64,000 bases of DNA, from NCBI GenBank assembly GCA_046328225.1, contig JAXLWZ010000014.1, forward strand, positions 1 through 64,000. The letters run 5' to 3'. The stretch comes from Amarobacillus sp046328225. Lineage in GTDB: Bacteria; Chloroflexota; Dehalococcoidia; Tepidiformales; Tepidiformaceae. Each line of letters begins with the position of its first letter. Positions within the stretch are counted from its first letter, which is position 1. This document shows, one piece after another, positions 7,656 through 16,396 of this stretch. The notes beneath the pieces were generated by a model that did no database searches, had not been told where the DNA came from, and was given only the letters and a program-made list of their open reading frames with translations. A program made the position numbers and the translations under genes.

Positions 7656-8468
7656 ATGGCGGCAAGCCGGGCCAGTGCCGACAATGCCACGGCAATGACG
7701 ATGACCGAAGCATTCTTCACCGAAGACGGCGGGCGGTACCTGCCGAACGATGTGTGCCGCGGGCCATGGGACCACGATTCCCTCCATGGCCGGGTGATCG
7801 CGGGCCTGATGGCGTTCGAGGCCGAGCAGAAGCATGGCGGCGAGGAGTGGCAGCCCGCGCGCATGACCGTCGATCTCTATCGCATGCCGCGCTTCCAACC
7901 CGCGCGTGTGACCTCGAACGTGGTGCGCGACGGCAACCGCATCCGCATCGTCGACCTCGAATTCTGGGGCGGCGAGACCTCGGTCGCGCGTTCGACCGTG
8001 GTGTTCCTGAAGAAGGGGCCGCAGCCGGACGGCCGCGTGTGGAGCCCGCCCGCGTGGGAGGTACCCGCGCCGGAAACGCTCGCGACCAACCAGCCGGGCC
8101 GCGTCAACATGTGGGAGACGCGCGCGATCGCCGGGGCGACGTTCGGAACCTTCGGGCAGAAGCGGGCCTGGGTGCGCGAGACGCGCGTGCTCGTGGAGGG
8201 CCATCCGCTGACGCCGTTCCTGCGCGCGGCGGGTTCGGCCGATTTCGCGAGCCCGTACGCCAACTCCGGCGACCACGGCCTCGAATGGGTGAACTGCGAC
8301 ATCACGCTCTATCTCAGCCGGCTACCGGCAGGCGAATGGATCGGCTACGAAGTGGCGGCCCACCATTCGGCCGAAGGCGTGGCCGTGGGCGAGTGCACCC
8401 TCTACGACGGGAACGGCGCGATCGGCACGAGCACGGTCTGCGCGCTCGCCCAGAAGCGGCGGAGCTGA
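7656..8468 (+). CDS. TesB-like acyl-CoA thioesterase family protein
   Basis: The 270-residue protein has a double-hotdog layout: residues near 30-125 (RGPWDHDSLHGRVIAGLMAF, then SVARSTVVFLKK) and about 135-270 ending in VGECTLYDGNGAIGTST, as in TesB/thioesterase-like domains. Proteins of this type hydrolyse acyl-CoA or act as CoA-ester binding hotdogs. Start choice: ATG 7656 has AAGGGGGG just upstream at 7645-7652; ATG 7695 is an in-frame alternative giving 257 residues and fits the conserved region equally well. The kinase gene follows after 10 bp. Neighbouring CoA-transferase and acyl-CoA genes support an acyl-CoA role. Confidence 0.75.
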   Translation: MAASRASADNATAMTMTEAFFTEDGGRYLPNDVCRGPWDHDSLHGRVIAGLMAFEAEQKHGGEEWQPARMTVDLYRMPRFQPARVTSNVVRDGNRIRIVDLEFWGGETSVARSTVVFLKKGPQPDGRVWSPPAWEVPAPETLATNQPGRVNMWETRAIAGATFGTFGQKRAWVRETRVLVEGHPLTPFLRAAGSADFASPYANSGDHGLEWVNCDITLYLSRLPAGEWIGYEVAAHHSAEGVAVGECTLYDGNGAIGTSTVCALAQKRRS

Positions 8469-8478
8469 GGGCGGCGGC

Positions 8479-9378
8479 GTGACCCGCATCGTGGCGCTGG
8501 GGAGCTGCGTCGTGGACCTCGTGTTCCGGATGCCCCGCCTCCCCGGCCGCGGCGAAACGCTTTTCGCCGAATCAGCGGGACTGTACCCCGGCGGCAAAGG
8601 GCTGAACCAGGCGCTCGCGGCTCGCCGGCTCGGCGCCGAGACGTCCATCATCGCCAACGTCGGCGACGACGTGCTCGGCGACTATCTCCTCCGCCTGCTG
8701 GAGGCCGAGGGCGTGGATGTGCGCCACGCCGTCCGCGACGCCGCGAACGGGACGGGGTTCGCGGCGCCGGTCGTGTTCCCGGATGGCGGCAACAGCATCC
8801 TCTCGGCGCCGCGCGCGAACCTGGCGCTGGCGCCCTCGGTGGTCGAGGCCGCCCGCGCGGCGATCGCGGCGTCGGATGCCCTGCTCCTGCAGTTCGAAGC
8901 ACCGATGGACGCGAACCTCGCGGCGGCACGCATCGCGAAGGGCGCCGGCACGCGCGTAGTGCTGAACCCGGCGCCCGTGATCCCGCACCCGCCCGAGCTG
9001 CTGGAACTCGCGGACGTGCTCGTCGTGAACGAAGTCGAGGCGGCGATGCTCGCGGGCGGCGGCGACCCCGGCGCGCAGGCGCGGGCCCTGCTCGCAGGTC
9101 GCGAACTGGCCGTGGTCACGCTCGGCGAGGGGGGCGCCACCTTCGCCGCCCACGACGGCACCGTCTCGCATGTGCATGCGTTCGCCGTGCATGCCGTGGA
9201 TTCGGTCGGCGCCGGGGACGCGTTCTGCGCGGCGCTGGCGGTGGCGCTCTGCGAGGGCATGCACGCACCGGCAGCGGTGCGCTTCGCCTCGGCCGCCGGC
9301 GCGCTCGCGGTGACCGTCGCGGGCGCGGCCACGTCGCTGCCAACGCGGGCGAAGGTCGAGCAGCTGCTGGCTTCGTGA
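8479..9378 (+). CDS. PfkB-family sugar kinase (ribokinase-like)
   Basis: The 299-residue product shows both PfkB signatures: GLYPGGKGLNQALAARRLG near residue 35, and DSVGAGDAFCAAL with catalytic base Asp247. Gly-rich N-terminal GSCVVDLVF and the NPAPV segment (about 163-167) are most like ribokinases. It would phosphorylate a sugar, plausibly ribose, in the cytosol. It starts with GTG 10 bp after the thioesterase stop, using TGAGG as ribosome binding site. No ribose transporter is nearby, so the substrate is uncertain. Confidence 0.85.
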   Translation: MTRIVALGSCVVDLVFRMPRLPGRGETLFAESAGLYPGGKGLNQALAARRLGAETSIIANVGDDVLGDYLLRLLEAEGVDVRHAVRDAANGTGFAAPVVFPDGGNSILSAPRANLALAPSVVEAARAAIAASDALLLQFEAPMDANLAAARIAKGAGTRVVLNPAPVIPHPPELLELADVLVVNEVEAAMLAGGGDPGAQARALLAGRELAVVTLGEGGATFAAHDGTVSHVHAFAVHAVDSVGAGDAFCAALAVALCEGMHAPAAVRFASAAGALAVTVAGAATSLPTRAKVEQLLAS

Positions 9379-9419
9379 CCGGCCCTTACCACGCGCCTCG
9401 TCCGTCGCGGGGATTCGCC

Positions 9420-9425
9420 TATACT
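9420..9425 (+). promoter_or_regulatory. -10 element TATACT of the RING-like/SH3 gene
   Basis: TATACT in the context GATTCGCCTATACTGGC, 25 bp before the TTG start at 9451. It matches the hexamer at 1949-1954. Confidence 0.5.
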
Positions 9426-9450
9426 GGCAACGGCGCACGGAAATGATCAC

Positions 9451-10500
9451 TTGAATCCGCAGATCCAACGTTTCTGTCCGCTCTGTGACCGGCCCTTCAC
9501 GGAGGGCGAGGCCGTCCTCCGGTGCGAAGGCTGCGGCGTCATGCACCACCCGGCCTGCTGGGTGAAGAACGACGGTTGCGCGACGCAGGGCGAACACACG
9601 CGCGCACCGCAAGCCCAGGCGTACACGAGTCAGCGGCCGCTCGCGCACCAGGCCCCCCATCCGGGCGAGGGCACGCGCCGCATCGCGCGCGAGGGCGCGC
9701 CCGCTCCCTTCGCGGCCCCGACGGCGCAGGAGCCGTTCGAAGAAGGCATCGTCCCGGGCATTGCTCCCGCCGCGCCGCCTTCGATGACGCAGACCGAGCG
9801 CATCCCCGTGCGGCGCCCCGAGCCCGCGCGAGCCCCCGCGGCGCCCGTGCCTGGCGATGTGCCCGAAGCGGTCATCGGTGAGGCTGCCGCCGCGCCGCCG
9901 CCGGTTCGCCATCGACGCCCCGAACCGGTGGAGGAGTTCCAGCCGCCGCGCGCGCCGAAACGGTACCAGCCGCCCCTGGGCGCGGACGGTGCGCCGGTGC
10001 GGAAGCCGCTCCCGAAGCTCTACGGGCACCATCGCCTGCTGGGCTACTGGTACATCCCCGCCGGGGTGCTGGTCGCGGTCGCGATCGCGGCGGGCATCAT
10101 CTGGGCGGGCGAACAGCTCTTCGGCGGCGACGGCGAAAGCGGCGGCGCCGAGGTGGTCATCCCGGCGCCGTCGCCGACGGCGACCCCGCAACCGGCAGCA
10201 CCCACGGCGGTGGCGGCCAGCCCGTCGGCTCCCGTTTCGAGCCCCACGGCGCGGGTGACGGCACTGCCGGGTGCGAAGTTCGCGATCGGGCAGGCCGCCG
10301 TGGTCACGGGCGCCGGGGACTGCCTCAACGTGCGCACGAAGCCGGGGCGCGAAAATGACGCGATCGTGTGCCTCCCCGATGGCGCCGAAGTGACGGTGAA
10401 GGGCGGGCCCGAAGAGGCGGGCGGGCTCCGCTGGTGGCGGGTGCAAACGCCCCTGGGAGAAGGATGGGCAGCCGAAGACTACCTCGTGCCGAAGCCGTAA
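9451..10500 (+). CDS. RING-like zinc-finger, proline-rich, single-TM protein with extracytoplasmic SH3 domain
   Basis: The 349-residue protein has an unusual order. Residues 9-43 carry CPLC, CEGC, HH and C residues (Cys9, 12, 25, 28, His32/33, Cys36, Cys43), the spacing of the bacterial Prok-RING finger. A 140-residue Pro/Ala/Arg linker follows, then a hydrophobic segment at about 196-219, a short Pro/Thr/Ala linker, and a bacterial SH3-type domain at about 275-347 (GDCLNVRTKPG, then GLRWWRV and GEGWAAEDYL). Topology is probably finger inside, SH3 outside. SH3b domains often bind peptidoglycan; the finger could bind protein or DNA. Start is TTG 9451 with a weak GGA site. The lipoprotein gene overlaps its 3' end. 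No known function. Confidence 0.75.
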   Translation: MNPQIQRFCPLCDRPFTEGEAVLRCEGCGVMHHPACWVKNDGCATQGEHTRAPQAQAYTSQRPLAHQAPHPGEGTRRIAREGAPAPFAAPTAQEPFEEGIVPGIAPAAPPSMTQTERIPVRRPEPARAPAAPVPGDVPEAVIGEAAAAPPPVRHRRPEPVEEFQPPRAPKRYQPPLGADGAPVRKPLPKLYGHHRLLGYWYIPAGVLVAVAIAAGIIWAGEQLFGGDGESGGAEVVIPAPSPTATPQPAAPTAVAASPSAPVSSPTARVTALPGAKFAIGQAAVVTGAGDCLNVRTKPGRENDAIVCLPDGAEVTVKGGPEEAGGLRWWRVQTPLGEGWAAEDYLVPKP

Positions 10501-11687
10501 CAGGCATCACGCTGGCCGCGTGCTGGCTGCTGGCGGCGTGCTCGGGTGGCGGCGAGAACACCCCCACGACGCCCGCGGCCACTGCCACCGCGATCGTGGC
10601 GCAGCCGACGGCGACGCTGCCGGCGCCGACACCCGACGCGCTCGCGACCCTGCCGCTGAGCGCCGAGGACGCCATTCGCACGCTGTCGGCATATCTGCCC
10701 GGCAAGACAACGTGCCCGCCCGAGCTCGCGGCCCGATGGCAGGCGGTATGTCTCGCCGGGAACCTCGATGGCGATGGCTCGCCCGACCTCGTCGTGGCCG
10801 TACCCATCCCGGATGTGCCGCCGGGACAGGCACGGTCGCCGGGTGTCATCGTCGTGCGCCGAGGGTCCGGAGCGCCGCTGGTCGCGTTCCCCGCGCTCGG
10901 CGGCATCGACCTTGGGCCGATCGGACGGCCGCTGTTCACGGTGGCGGATCGGACGGGCGACGGCCGCGACGACGTGAGCTACCTCGCGACGATGTGCGGC
11001 GCGCACACCTGTACCTCGCGGCTCGAAATCCAGGCGTGGGATGGGACCGCGTGGCACGACGTGGGCCCCGGCGACGGCGGTATCGCGACACTCGACCGGG
11101 CAGCGCTGACCGGCACCGGGACCGCCAGCGAATTCGTCGTGCACGGCGGGACCATCCAGAGCGTGGGCGCGGGCCCCACGCGCGCATCGACGACCACGTA
11201 CCGCTGGGATGGCATGCACTTCGCCGCCGCGACGGTGACGCCCGACCCGGCCGTGTACCTGGTCCATGCCATCGCCGACGCGGACGCGCTTTTCGCGAAG
11301 GGCCGGTACCAAGAAGCGGCCGCCGCCTACGTGGCCGCCGCGAAGCGCGACGACCTGGCCGACTGGTGGAAGGAAACCGGACGCGGCGACGGCCGTGCGG
11401 GGCTCCGGGGCTACGCCCTCTTCCGCGCGGCGATTGCCACAGCGGCCACCGGCGCGGACGCAACGTCCGCGTTCGACACCGCCATCACCGCGAGCACGGA
11501 GCAGGCGTTCATCACCGCGACCGAGGCGTTCCGGAAGGGGTTCAAGGAAGGCGGCAGCGTGCACGCCGGCTGCGCCGAAGCCACCCGCTACCTCTCATCA
11601 CCCGGCGTCCCGGCCTACCTCCGCGCCCTCTTCGACTACGGCTACGGCAACCCCCAACCCACCCCCGGCGAGTTATGCCCGCTGTGA
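10464..11687 (+). CDS. Lipoprotein with FG-GAP-like calcium motifs and TPR-like C-terminus
   Basis: The 407-residue product has a lipoprotein signal ending LLAAC (Cys26), then a Thr/Pro/Ala linker. Two DxDGDG-type segments, NLDGDGSPDLVVAV and DRTGDGRDDVSYL, follow; these match FG-GAP/VCBS-like calcium-binding repeats of beta-propellers. The C-terminal third (from about ADALFAKGRYQEAAAAYVAAA) is alpha-helical and looks like a tetratricopeptide pair. The ATG at 10464 has GGGAG 4 nt upstream and lies 37 bp inside the preceding gene, indicating co-expression with the RING-like/SH3 protein. Together they could form an envelope-associated pair. Function unknown. Confidence 0.75.
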   Translation: MGSRRLPRAEAVTGITLAACWLLAACSGGGENTPTTPAATATAIVAQPTATLPAPTPDALATLPLSAEDAIRTLSAYLPGKTTCPPELAARWQAVCLAGNLDGDGSPDLVVAVPIPDVPPGQARSPGVIVVRRGSGAPLVAFPALGGIDLGPIGRPLFTVADRTGDGRDDVSYLATMCGAHTCTSRLEIQAWDGTAWHDVGPGDGGIATLDRAALTGTGTASEFVVHGGTIQSVGAGPTRASTTTYRWDGMHFAAATVTPDPAVYLVHAIADADALFAKGRYQEAAAAYVAAAKRDDLADWWKETGRGDGRAGLRGYALFRAAIATAATGADATSAFDTAITASTEQAFITATEAFRKGFKEGGSVHAGCAEATRYLSSPGVPAYLRALFDYGYGNPQPTPGELCPL

Positions 11688-11693
11688 GGTCGC

Positions 11694-11723
11694 GCTGCGG
11701 TGCAGCCCCCGCCGGGGGATTAG
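11694..11723 (+). repeat. 30-bp relic matching the 3' end of the Uma2 gene
   Basis: The stretch GC-T-GCGGTGCAGCCCCCGCCGGGG and following bases matches, at 28 of 30 positions, the reverse complement of 27390-27419, the end of the Uma2 coding region. Here it could encode AVQPPPGD-stop, the same tail as Uma2 (AVQPPPGG-stop), but no upstream Uma2 coding sequence remains. Confidence 0.7.
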
Positions 11724-11737
11724 ACCAGGCCCGCCCC

Positions 11738-12205
11738 TCAGGATTCGAAGAGCTTCCTGAGGTTGGCCATTTCGATTGCGGCGCGGGCGGCTTCTTCGCC
11801 TTTGTGGCCTTCTTTGCCGCCCGCGCGATCGAGCGCCTGCTGCACGGAATCGACGGTGAGGACGCCGAAGATGACGGGCACGCCCGTGTCGCGGGAGACG
11901 TCGCCGATGCCGTCGGTGGCGCCGCCGGCGACGTACTCGAAGTGCGCCGTTTCGCCGCGAATGACGGCGCCGATGCAGATGACGGCGTCGAAGCGTCCCG
12001 ATCGCGCCGCCCAGGCCGCCGCCGTGGGCACTTCGAACGCGCCCGGCACGCGCGCGACGGTGACGTCGTCGTCGCGAAGCCCGCACTCCTTGAGCGTCGC
12101 CACGGCGCCCTCGGTCAGCTTCTCGGTGACGAAGCTGTTCCAGCGGGCGCTCACGATGCAGACGCGCAGACCCTCGCCGTTCGCGGAGCCTTCGATCTCG
12201 GGCAC
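11738..12205 (-). CDS. ribH: 6,7-dimethyl-8-ribityllumazine synthase
   Basis: RibH joins 5-amino-6-ribitylaminouracil and 3,4-dihydroxybutanone phosphate to give lumazine, the penultimate step to riboflavin. The 155-residue product carries VSARWNSFVTEKL, VPGAFEVPTAA, GAVIRGETAHFEYV and GVLTVDSVQQALDRAGG, all standard for the family. Start is GTG 12205, only 2 bp after the ribBA stop, with a GGGGAG site inside the ribBA end. It is the last gene of the riboswitch-controlled ribE-ribBA-ribH operon. The normal decamer/icosahedral assembly is a family property, not visible here. Confidence 0.95.
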   Translation of the reverse strand: MPEIEGSANGEGLRVCIVSARWNSFVTEKLTEGAVATLKECGLRDDDVTVARVPGAFEVPTAAAWAARSGRFDAVICIGAVIRGETAHFEYVAGGATDGIGDVSRDTGVPVIFGVLTVDSVQQALDRAGGKEGHKGEEAARAAIEMANLRKLFES

Positions 12206-12207
12206 AG

Positions 12208-13455
12208 TTACTCCCCGCCCGCCAGGGTTTCGAGGCCATCGAGGAGGTGGCCCATGCGACGGCGCTTCGTGTCGAGATAGTGCAGGTTGAACGGGTTCGG
12301 TTCGGTGATGATCGGCACGCGGTCCACCACTTCGAGACCGTAGCCTTCGAGGCCGGCGCGCTTCGCCGGGTTGTTGGTGATGAGCCGCATCTTGCGCACG
12401 CCGATATCGACGAGGATCTGCATGCCGATGCCGTAATCGCGGCGGTCGGCGGGGAAGCCGAGGGCGAGGTTGGCGTCGACCGTATCCATGCCCTGGTCCT
12501 GGAGCTCGTAGGCGCGCAGCTTGTTGTGCAGGCCGATGCCCCGGCCCTCCTGCCGCATGTAGAGGAAGACGCCGCCCTCTTCGCCGATCATGCGCAGCGC
12601 GCGGTCCTTCTGTTCGCCGCAGTCGCAGCGCATGGAATCGAAGACATCGCCGGTGACGCACTGGTCGTGGACGCGCACGAGCACGGGCTGTTCGGGATCG
12701 ATGGGGCCTTTGACCACCGCGACATGCTCGGCGGGGTCGTTTTCGGAGGCGTAGGCCAGGATCATCATGTCGCCGTAGGGCGTGGGGAGCTTCGTCTCGG
12801 CGACGCGCTGCACGAGCCGCTCGGTGCGCATGCGGTAGCGGATCATCTCGTTGACGGTGACGATCTTGAAGCCGTGGCGGCGTGCAAACCGCTTCAGGTC
12901 CGGCATGCGCGCCATCTCGCCGTCCATCTTCATGATTTCGCAGAGCACGGCCGCCGGGTAGAGGCCCGCCATGCGCGCGAGGTCGACGCCCGCCTCCGTC
13001 TGCCCGGCGCGAACGAGGACGCCACCCTTGCGCGCGCGCAGCGGGAACATGTGGCCCGGACGCACGAGGTCCTCGGGGCGCGACGCGGGGTCGATGAGGA
13101 CCTGCACCGTGCGCGCGCGGTCGGCGGCGCTGATGCCCGTGGACACGCCGGTGCGGGCTTCGACCGAGACCGTGAACGGCGTGCCGAAGTGCGACGTATT
13201 GTCGTCGGCCATCATCGGCAGCTTCAGCTCGGCGACGCGCTCTTCCGTGATGGGTGTGCAGATTAGGCCGCGTCCGAACTTCGCCATGAAGTTGATGGCG
13301 TCGGGCGTGACGAACTGCGCCGCCATCACCAGGTCGCCTTCGTTCTCGCGGTCCTCGTCGTCGGTGATGATGACGAAGCGGCCCTGGCGGAACTCCTCGA
13401 TGGCTTCCGGGACGGTGACGATGATGCTGTCGGTGTCTTTCGCGGTGGTGGTCAC
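12208..13455 (-). CDS. ribBA: Bifunctional 3,4-DHBP synthase / GTP cyclohydrolase II
   Basis: The 415-residue fusion supplies both riboflavin precursors. The N-terminal RibB half (about 1-210) has FVIITDDEDRENEGDLVMAA, the Mg-binding acidic loop. The C-terminal RibA half carries the zinc site CVTGDVFDSMRCDCGEQ, followed by YMRQEGRGIGLHNKLRAY with catalytic Arg/Tyr motifs. Both active sites appear intact. The start codon is GTG overlapping the ribE stop as GTGA, so translation is coupled. Second gene of the riboflavin operon. Confidence 0.96.
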   Translation of the reverse strand: MTTTAKDTDSIIVTVPEAIEEFRQGRFVIITDDEDRENEGDLVMAAQFVTPDAINFMAKFGRGLICTPITEERVAELKLPMMADDNTSHFGTPFTVSVEARTGVSTGISAADRARTVQVLIDPASRPEDLVRPGHMFPLRARKGGVLVRAGQTEAGVDLARMAGLYPAAVLCEIMKMDGEMARMPDLKRFARRHGFKIVTVNEMIRYRMRTERLVQRVAETKLPTPYGDMMILAYASENDPAEHVAVVKGPIDPEQPVLVRVHDQCVTGDVFDSMRCDCGEQKDRALRMIGEEGGVFLYMRQEGRGIGLHNKLRAYELQDQGMDTVDANLALGFPADRRDYGIGMQILVDIGVRKMRLITNNPAKRAGLEGYGLEVVDRVPIITEPNPFNLHYLDTKRRRMGHLLDGLETLAGGE

Positions 13456-14042
13456 GCCGGTCCTCCCTGGCCTTCGACGAACTGCTGCACGTAGCGGGCG
13501 ATGATGTCGGTTTCGAGGTTGATGCGGTCGCCGGGCGAACGCGTGCCCAGGTTGGTGTGCTCCTGGGTGTACTGCACGAGGGAGACGGCGAAGCCCTCCG
13601 GGTCCTTCGCGACGATCGTGAGGCTGATGCCGTCGATACAGACGGGGCCCTTCACGACCATGTAGCGCAGGAGCTCGGGCGGGGCGTTGAACCAGGCGAT
13701 GATCGCCTCGGCCTCGGGGGTCATGGAGCGAAGCGTGCCCACACCCTCGACCACGCCGCGGACGATGTGCCCGGAAAGCCGGTCGGAGGGCCGTACGCTG
13801 CGCTCCAGGTTGACGGCATCGCCCGCGCGAAGCTCGCCGAGGTTGGAGCGGCGGTAGGTCTCGGGCATGAGGTTGGCGAAGAACGTCTCGCCGCGAATCT
13901 CCGCGACGGTGAGGTCGACGCCGTTGATGGCGATGGAGTCGCCGAGCTTCGCATCCTGGAGGACGAAGGGGGCGCGGATCCAGAGGAGGCCCTCGGCGGC
14001 CTCGGTGATGGTGCCGACTTCCTCGACGATGCCCGTGAACAT
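13452..14042 (-). CDS. ribE: Riboflavin synthase alpha chain
   Basis: The 196-residue enzyme dismutates two lumazines into riboflavin. It starts with the near-invariant MFTGIVEEVG and has the expected two lumazine-binding repeats: GDSIAINGVDLTV with LMPETYRRSNLG in the first, GPVCIDGISLTIV with YTQEHTNLG in the second. Its ATG (14042) shares one base with the TGA of a 17-codon leader ORF and has a GGGGG run about 6 nt upstream that may act as its own ribosome site. It is the first enzyme gene downstream of the FMN riboswitch. Confidence 0.96.
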   Translation of the reverse strand: MFTGIVEEVGTITEAAEGLLWIRAPFVLQDAKLGDSIAINGVDLTVAEIRGETFFANLMPETYRRSNLGELRAGDAVNLERSVRPSDRLSGHIVRGVVEGVGTLRSMTPEAEAIIAWFNAPPELLRYMVVKGPVCIDGISLTIVAKDPEGFAVSLVQYTQEHTNLGTRSPGDRINLETDIIARYVQQFVEGQGGPA

Positions 14043-14095
14043 CAGCGGGCCCCCGCGCGGGCGGAGGAGGTGGAGGCGAGCGAGTGAGCGGTCAT
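14042..14095 (-). CDS. 17-residue leader ORF between FMN riboswitch and ribE
   Basis: ATG at 14095 is preceded by AGGGGGA at a good distance and reads 17 codons (MTAHSLASTSSARAGAR) to a TGA that overlaps the ribE ATG as TGATG. The peptide itself is Ser/Ala/Arg-rich and probably not functional. The arrangement suggests the riboswitch controls initiation at the leader SD and ribE translation follows by coupling. It could also be a chance ORF. Confidence 0.45.
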   Translation of the reverse strand: MTAHSLASTSSARAGAR

Positions 14096-14194
14096 GGCGT
14101 GTCCCCCTGGTCGTACGTCGCGGGGAACACGGGAGAGCGCCGGGCGCGAAACGCGCACGGCTGGCGCGCACACAACGGCCCTGCGTTGCGCACG

Positions 14195-14312
<118 letters not shown>

Positions 14313-14320
14313 ATCACCCG

Positions 14321-14350
14321 TATCGTTTTCCGGGCGCTATTCGTTGTCAA
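14321..14350 (-). promoter_or_regulatory. Promoter of the riboflavin operon
   Basis: Minus strand TTGACA (14350 to 14345) is a consensus -35. AACGAT or ACGATA follows after 17-18 bp. Predicted transcription would begin right at the first RFN helix. Confidence 0.6.
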
Positions 14351-14535
14351 GCGCCGCATGACGGCCTACCCGGCGAGCGAACGGCCGGTGCCGGGCCGAT
14401 TCCGCGTATGCGAGCGAGTTGAGCGCAACCGCCCCTTCCGCCGACAATGCGGCCCCTGAGATCCCGCCGTTGCGAGGAACGCGCTTGCCCCCGATCAGTC
14501 CCGAACGAGAACTTCGCCCCCGCCGCAATGAGAAC

Positions 14536-14727
14536 GTGACCGACCCCCACGCGACGGTGTACAAGGCGTACCAGCGCGGGCGCCTGCGCGGCGCGGTGAT
14601 GCCCATCCCGGAGAACGAGCAGGGCCACCGCTGGATGGCGCTCGACCTGGCCGGCAACGAAACGACCTGGCGCTATCGCAACGAAGCGCGGGACCACCTC
14701 TGCGGCGGGCCCGAAGCAGGCGCCTGA
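14536..14727 (+). CDS. Short hypothetical protein
   Basis: A 63-residue reading frame (VTDPHATVYKAYQRG..., ending GGPEAGA) whose third codon positions are almost all G or C, as in real genes nearby. Upstream of the GTG at 14536 the same frame loses that bias, so I prefer it to the in-frame TTG at 14419. The product is soluble and charged, with no motif I recognise. It diverges from the riboflavin operon. Its start and function are uncertain. Confidence 0.5.
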   Translation: MTDPHATVYKAYQRGRLRGAVMPIPENEQGHRWMALDLAGNETTWRYRNEARDHLCGGPEAGA

Positions 14728-14908
14728 GCACTTCGCCCCGGCCATGGCACTCGCCCGCCGGTCCCCGTAGATGGCCCGCATCGATGGGGCCGTTCCAACC
14801 CTAACGGCATCCCAACCGCATCCCCAGCCGGCTCTCAGCTTCGGAACCGACCATCGGCATACCGGCCGAAGGCGAGATCACGCGGCCGGACTGAGAGGAG
14901 GCGGGAGG

Positions 14909-15700
14909 ATGCCAGCGACGATGGTGCTCCTTGATCGCCCGGACGAAGCAGCGACGACGCGGCCCGGGCTCGACGATGTCCTTGGCCGGTTCGAACCGAT
15001 CTCCCTGGCTGAGATGGACGGCGTGGCGCTGCTGGACCGGCGCGACACGAAGTACGTGGTGGCCCTTGCCGAGGCGTTGGCCGTATTGGCTGATGCCCAC
15101 GAGGCCTACCGCGTGCTGGAGATCGACGGGCGGCGGATTCACCGCTACCGGACGGTGTACTTCGACACGCCCGACCTGGCGCTGTTCCGCGCGCACCACC
15201 GCGACGAACCGGGGCGTCAAGGTGCGCTGCCGCGAATACGTCGACTCCGAGCTGACACTGCTCGAGGTGAAGCTGCGGGACAAGCGCGGGCGCACCGTGA
15301 AGCGGCGCCTGCCGACCCGGCACCTCGGCCGAGGCGATTGGCAAGCACGAACGGCCGTTCCTCGAGAAGCTCGGCGCGCTGCCTGAGGCGGGCCTTCGCC
15401 GCGGCTGCGGAACGAATTCGAACGCGTGACCCTTGCCGAGACCCGCGAGAGCGGCTCACGACGATTTCGGCCTCACCTTCGCGGGCGCGGGCGAGACGGC
15501 GCTGCCCGGGCTCGTGGTCATCGAAGGGAAGGAGCCCGGCGGTGTGCGCGAATCCGGCTGCGCGAGCGCTGCGCCAGCGGCACATCCGGCCGCGGCGCTT
15601 CAGCAAGTACTGCGTCGGCGTCGCTCCTCACGGGGAGTGACGTGAAGCACAACCTGTTCAAGCCCGACCCGCGGCCGTGGCGCGGATGGCGGAGGGTCAC
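14909..15700 (+). pseudogene. VTC-domain protein (polyphosphate-polymerase fold), frameshifted
   Basis: The ATG at 14909 follows GAGGCGGGAGG. The first frame runs normally (FEPISLAEMDGVALLDRRDTKYV, HRYRTVYFDTPDLALFRAHH) to about 15207. There the reading must change: VKVRCREYVDSELTLLEVKLR and KRRLPTRHL lie in a second frame, HERPFLEKLGALPEAGLR in a third, then LRNEFERVTLAETRE, DFGLTFAGAGETALPGLVVIEGKE and RPRRFSKYCVGV in others. Read across frames this is a complete VTC domain: basic tunnel residues, ExK-type LLEVK, and the closing SKYC motif. At least five single-base shifts are needed; the first is explained by one extra G in a GGGG run. VTC domains synthesise polyphosphate in eukaryotes; bacterial homologues beside DUF4956 have no proven role. 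End point approximate. Confidence 0.8.
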
Positions 15701-16396
15701 GGCGACGAGCGCCGACCTGAACGACTTCATCCTCGGGCGCGCCTTCAACCTCGTCACGGCCGTCATCGCCGCGGTTCATCTACTACCCGAGGACGCAGAA
15801 GCGGAACTACGTGCTCACGTTCGCCTTCAACCCAACCATCTACTTCGTCATGGCCCTGCTCGCGAGCGCGAGCTGAGCGTGGGCGTCGGCTTCGGCCTGT
15901 TCGCCATCTTCTCGGTGATTCGCTACCGGACGCGGAGGAGATGCCGATCCGGGAGATGACTCACCTTCGTCATCGCCCTGCCGGTGATGAACGCGATCTC
16001 GCCAACGGCGGCGCGATGGAGAAGGTGCTCATCGCGAACGGCGTGACCCTCGCGCTGCTCTACCTGCTCGAACGCGGCTGGGGCTTCGATTTCGAAGCGA
16101 GCACGCGACATCACGTACGAACGCGTGGACCTGATCGTTCCCGGGCGGCGAGCGGACCTGATCGCCGACCTGCGCGAGCGCACGGGCCTGCCGGTCACCC
16201 GAGTCGATATCGGCCGCATCAACTTCCTGCACGATCTCGCCGAGCTCACGGTCTATTACCAGCCGACGGATGGGCGCGGGCAGGCCACCTCGGGTGGACC
16301 CACGACCGCGGCACACCTCATCGAGCAGGCGTTAGCGTCACCGATTCGCTTCCTCGGCCGCATCCCGGCCGTTCCACCGCACTGGGCGAGCACCCC
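15701..16396 (+). pseudogene. DUF4956 membrane protein, frameshifted
   Basis: Fragments in successive frames join to one DUF4956-type protein: SADLNDFILGRAFNLVTAVIAA, FIYYPRTQKRNYVLTFAFN, PTIYFVMALLASA, ELSVGVGFGLFAIFSVIRYR, EEMPIREMT, FVIALPVMNAISP, MEKVLIANGVTLALLYLLE, YERVDLIVPGRRADLIADL and INFLHDLAELTVYYQP. This gives three or four N-terminal membrane segments and a cytoplasmic alpha/beta tail, the normal family layout. About seven single-base shifts break the frame and no extra nonsense codons are needed. The gene lies between the VTC and carbohydrate-binding genes, the usual company of DUF4956. The start codon is not clear because a shift falls near it; limits are approximate. Confidence 0.78.
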
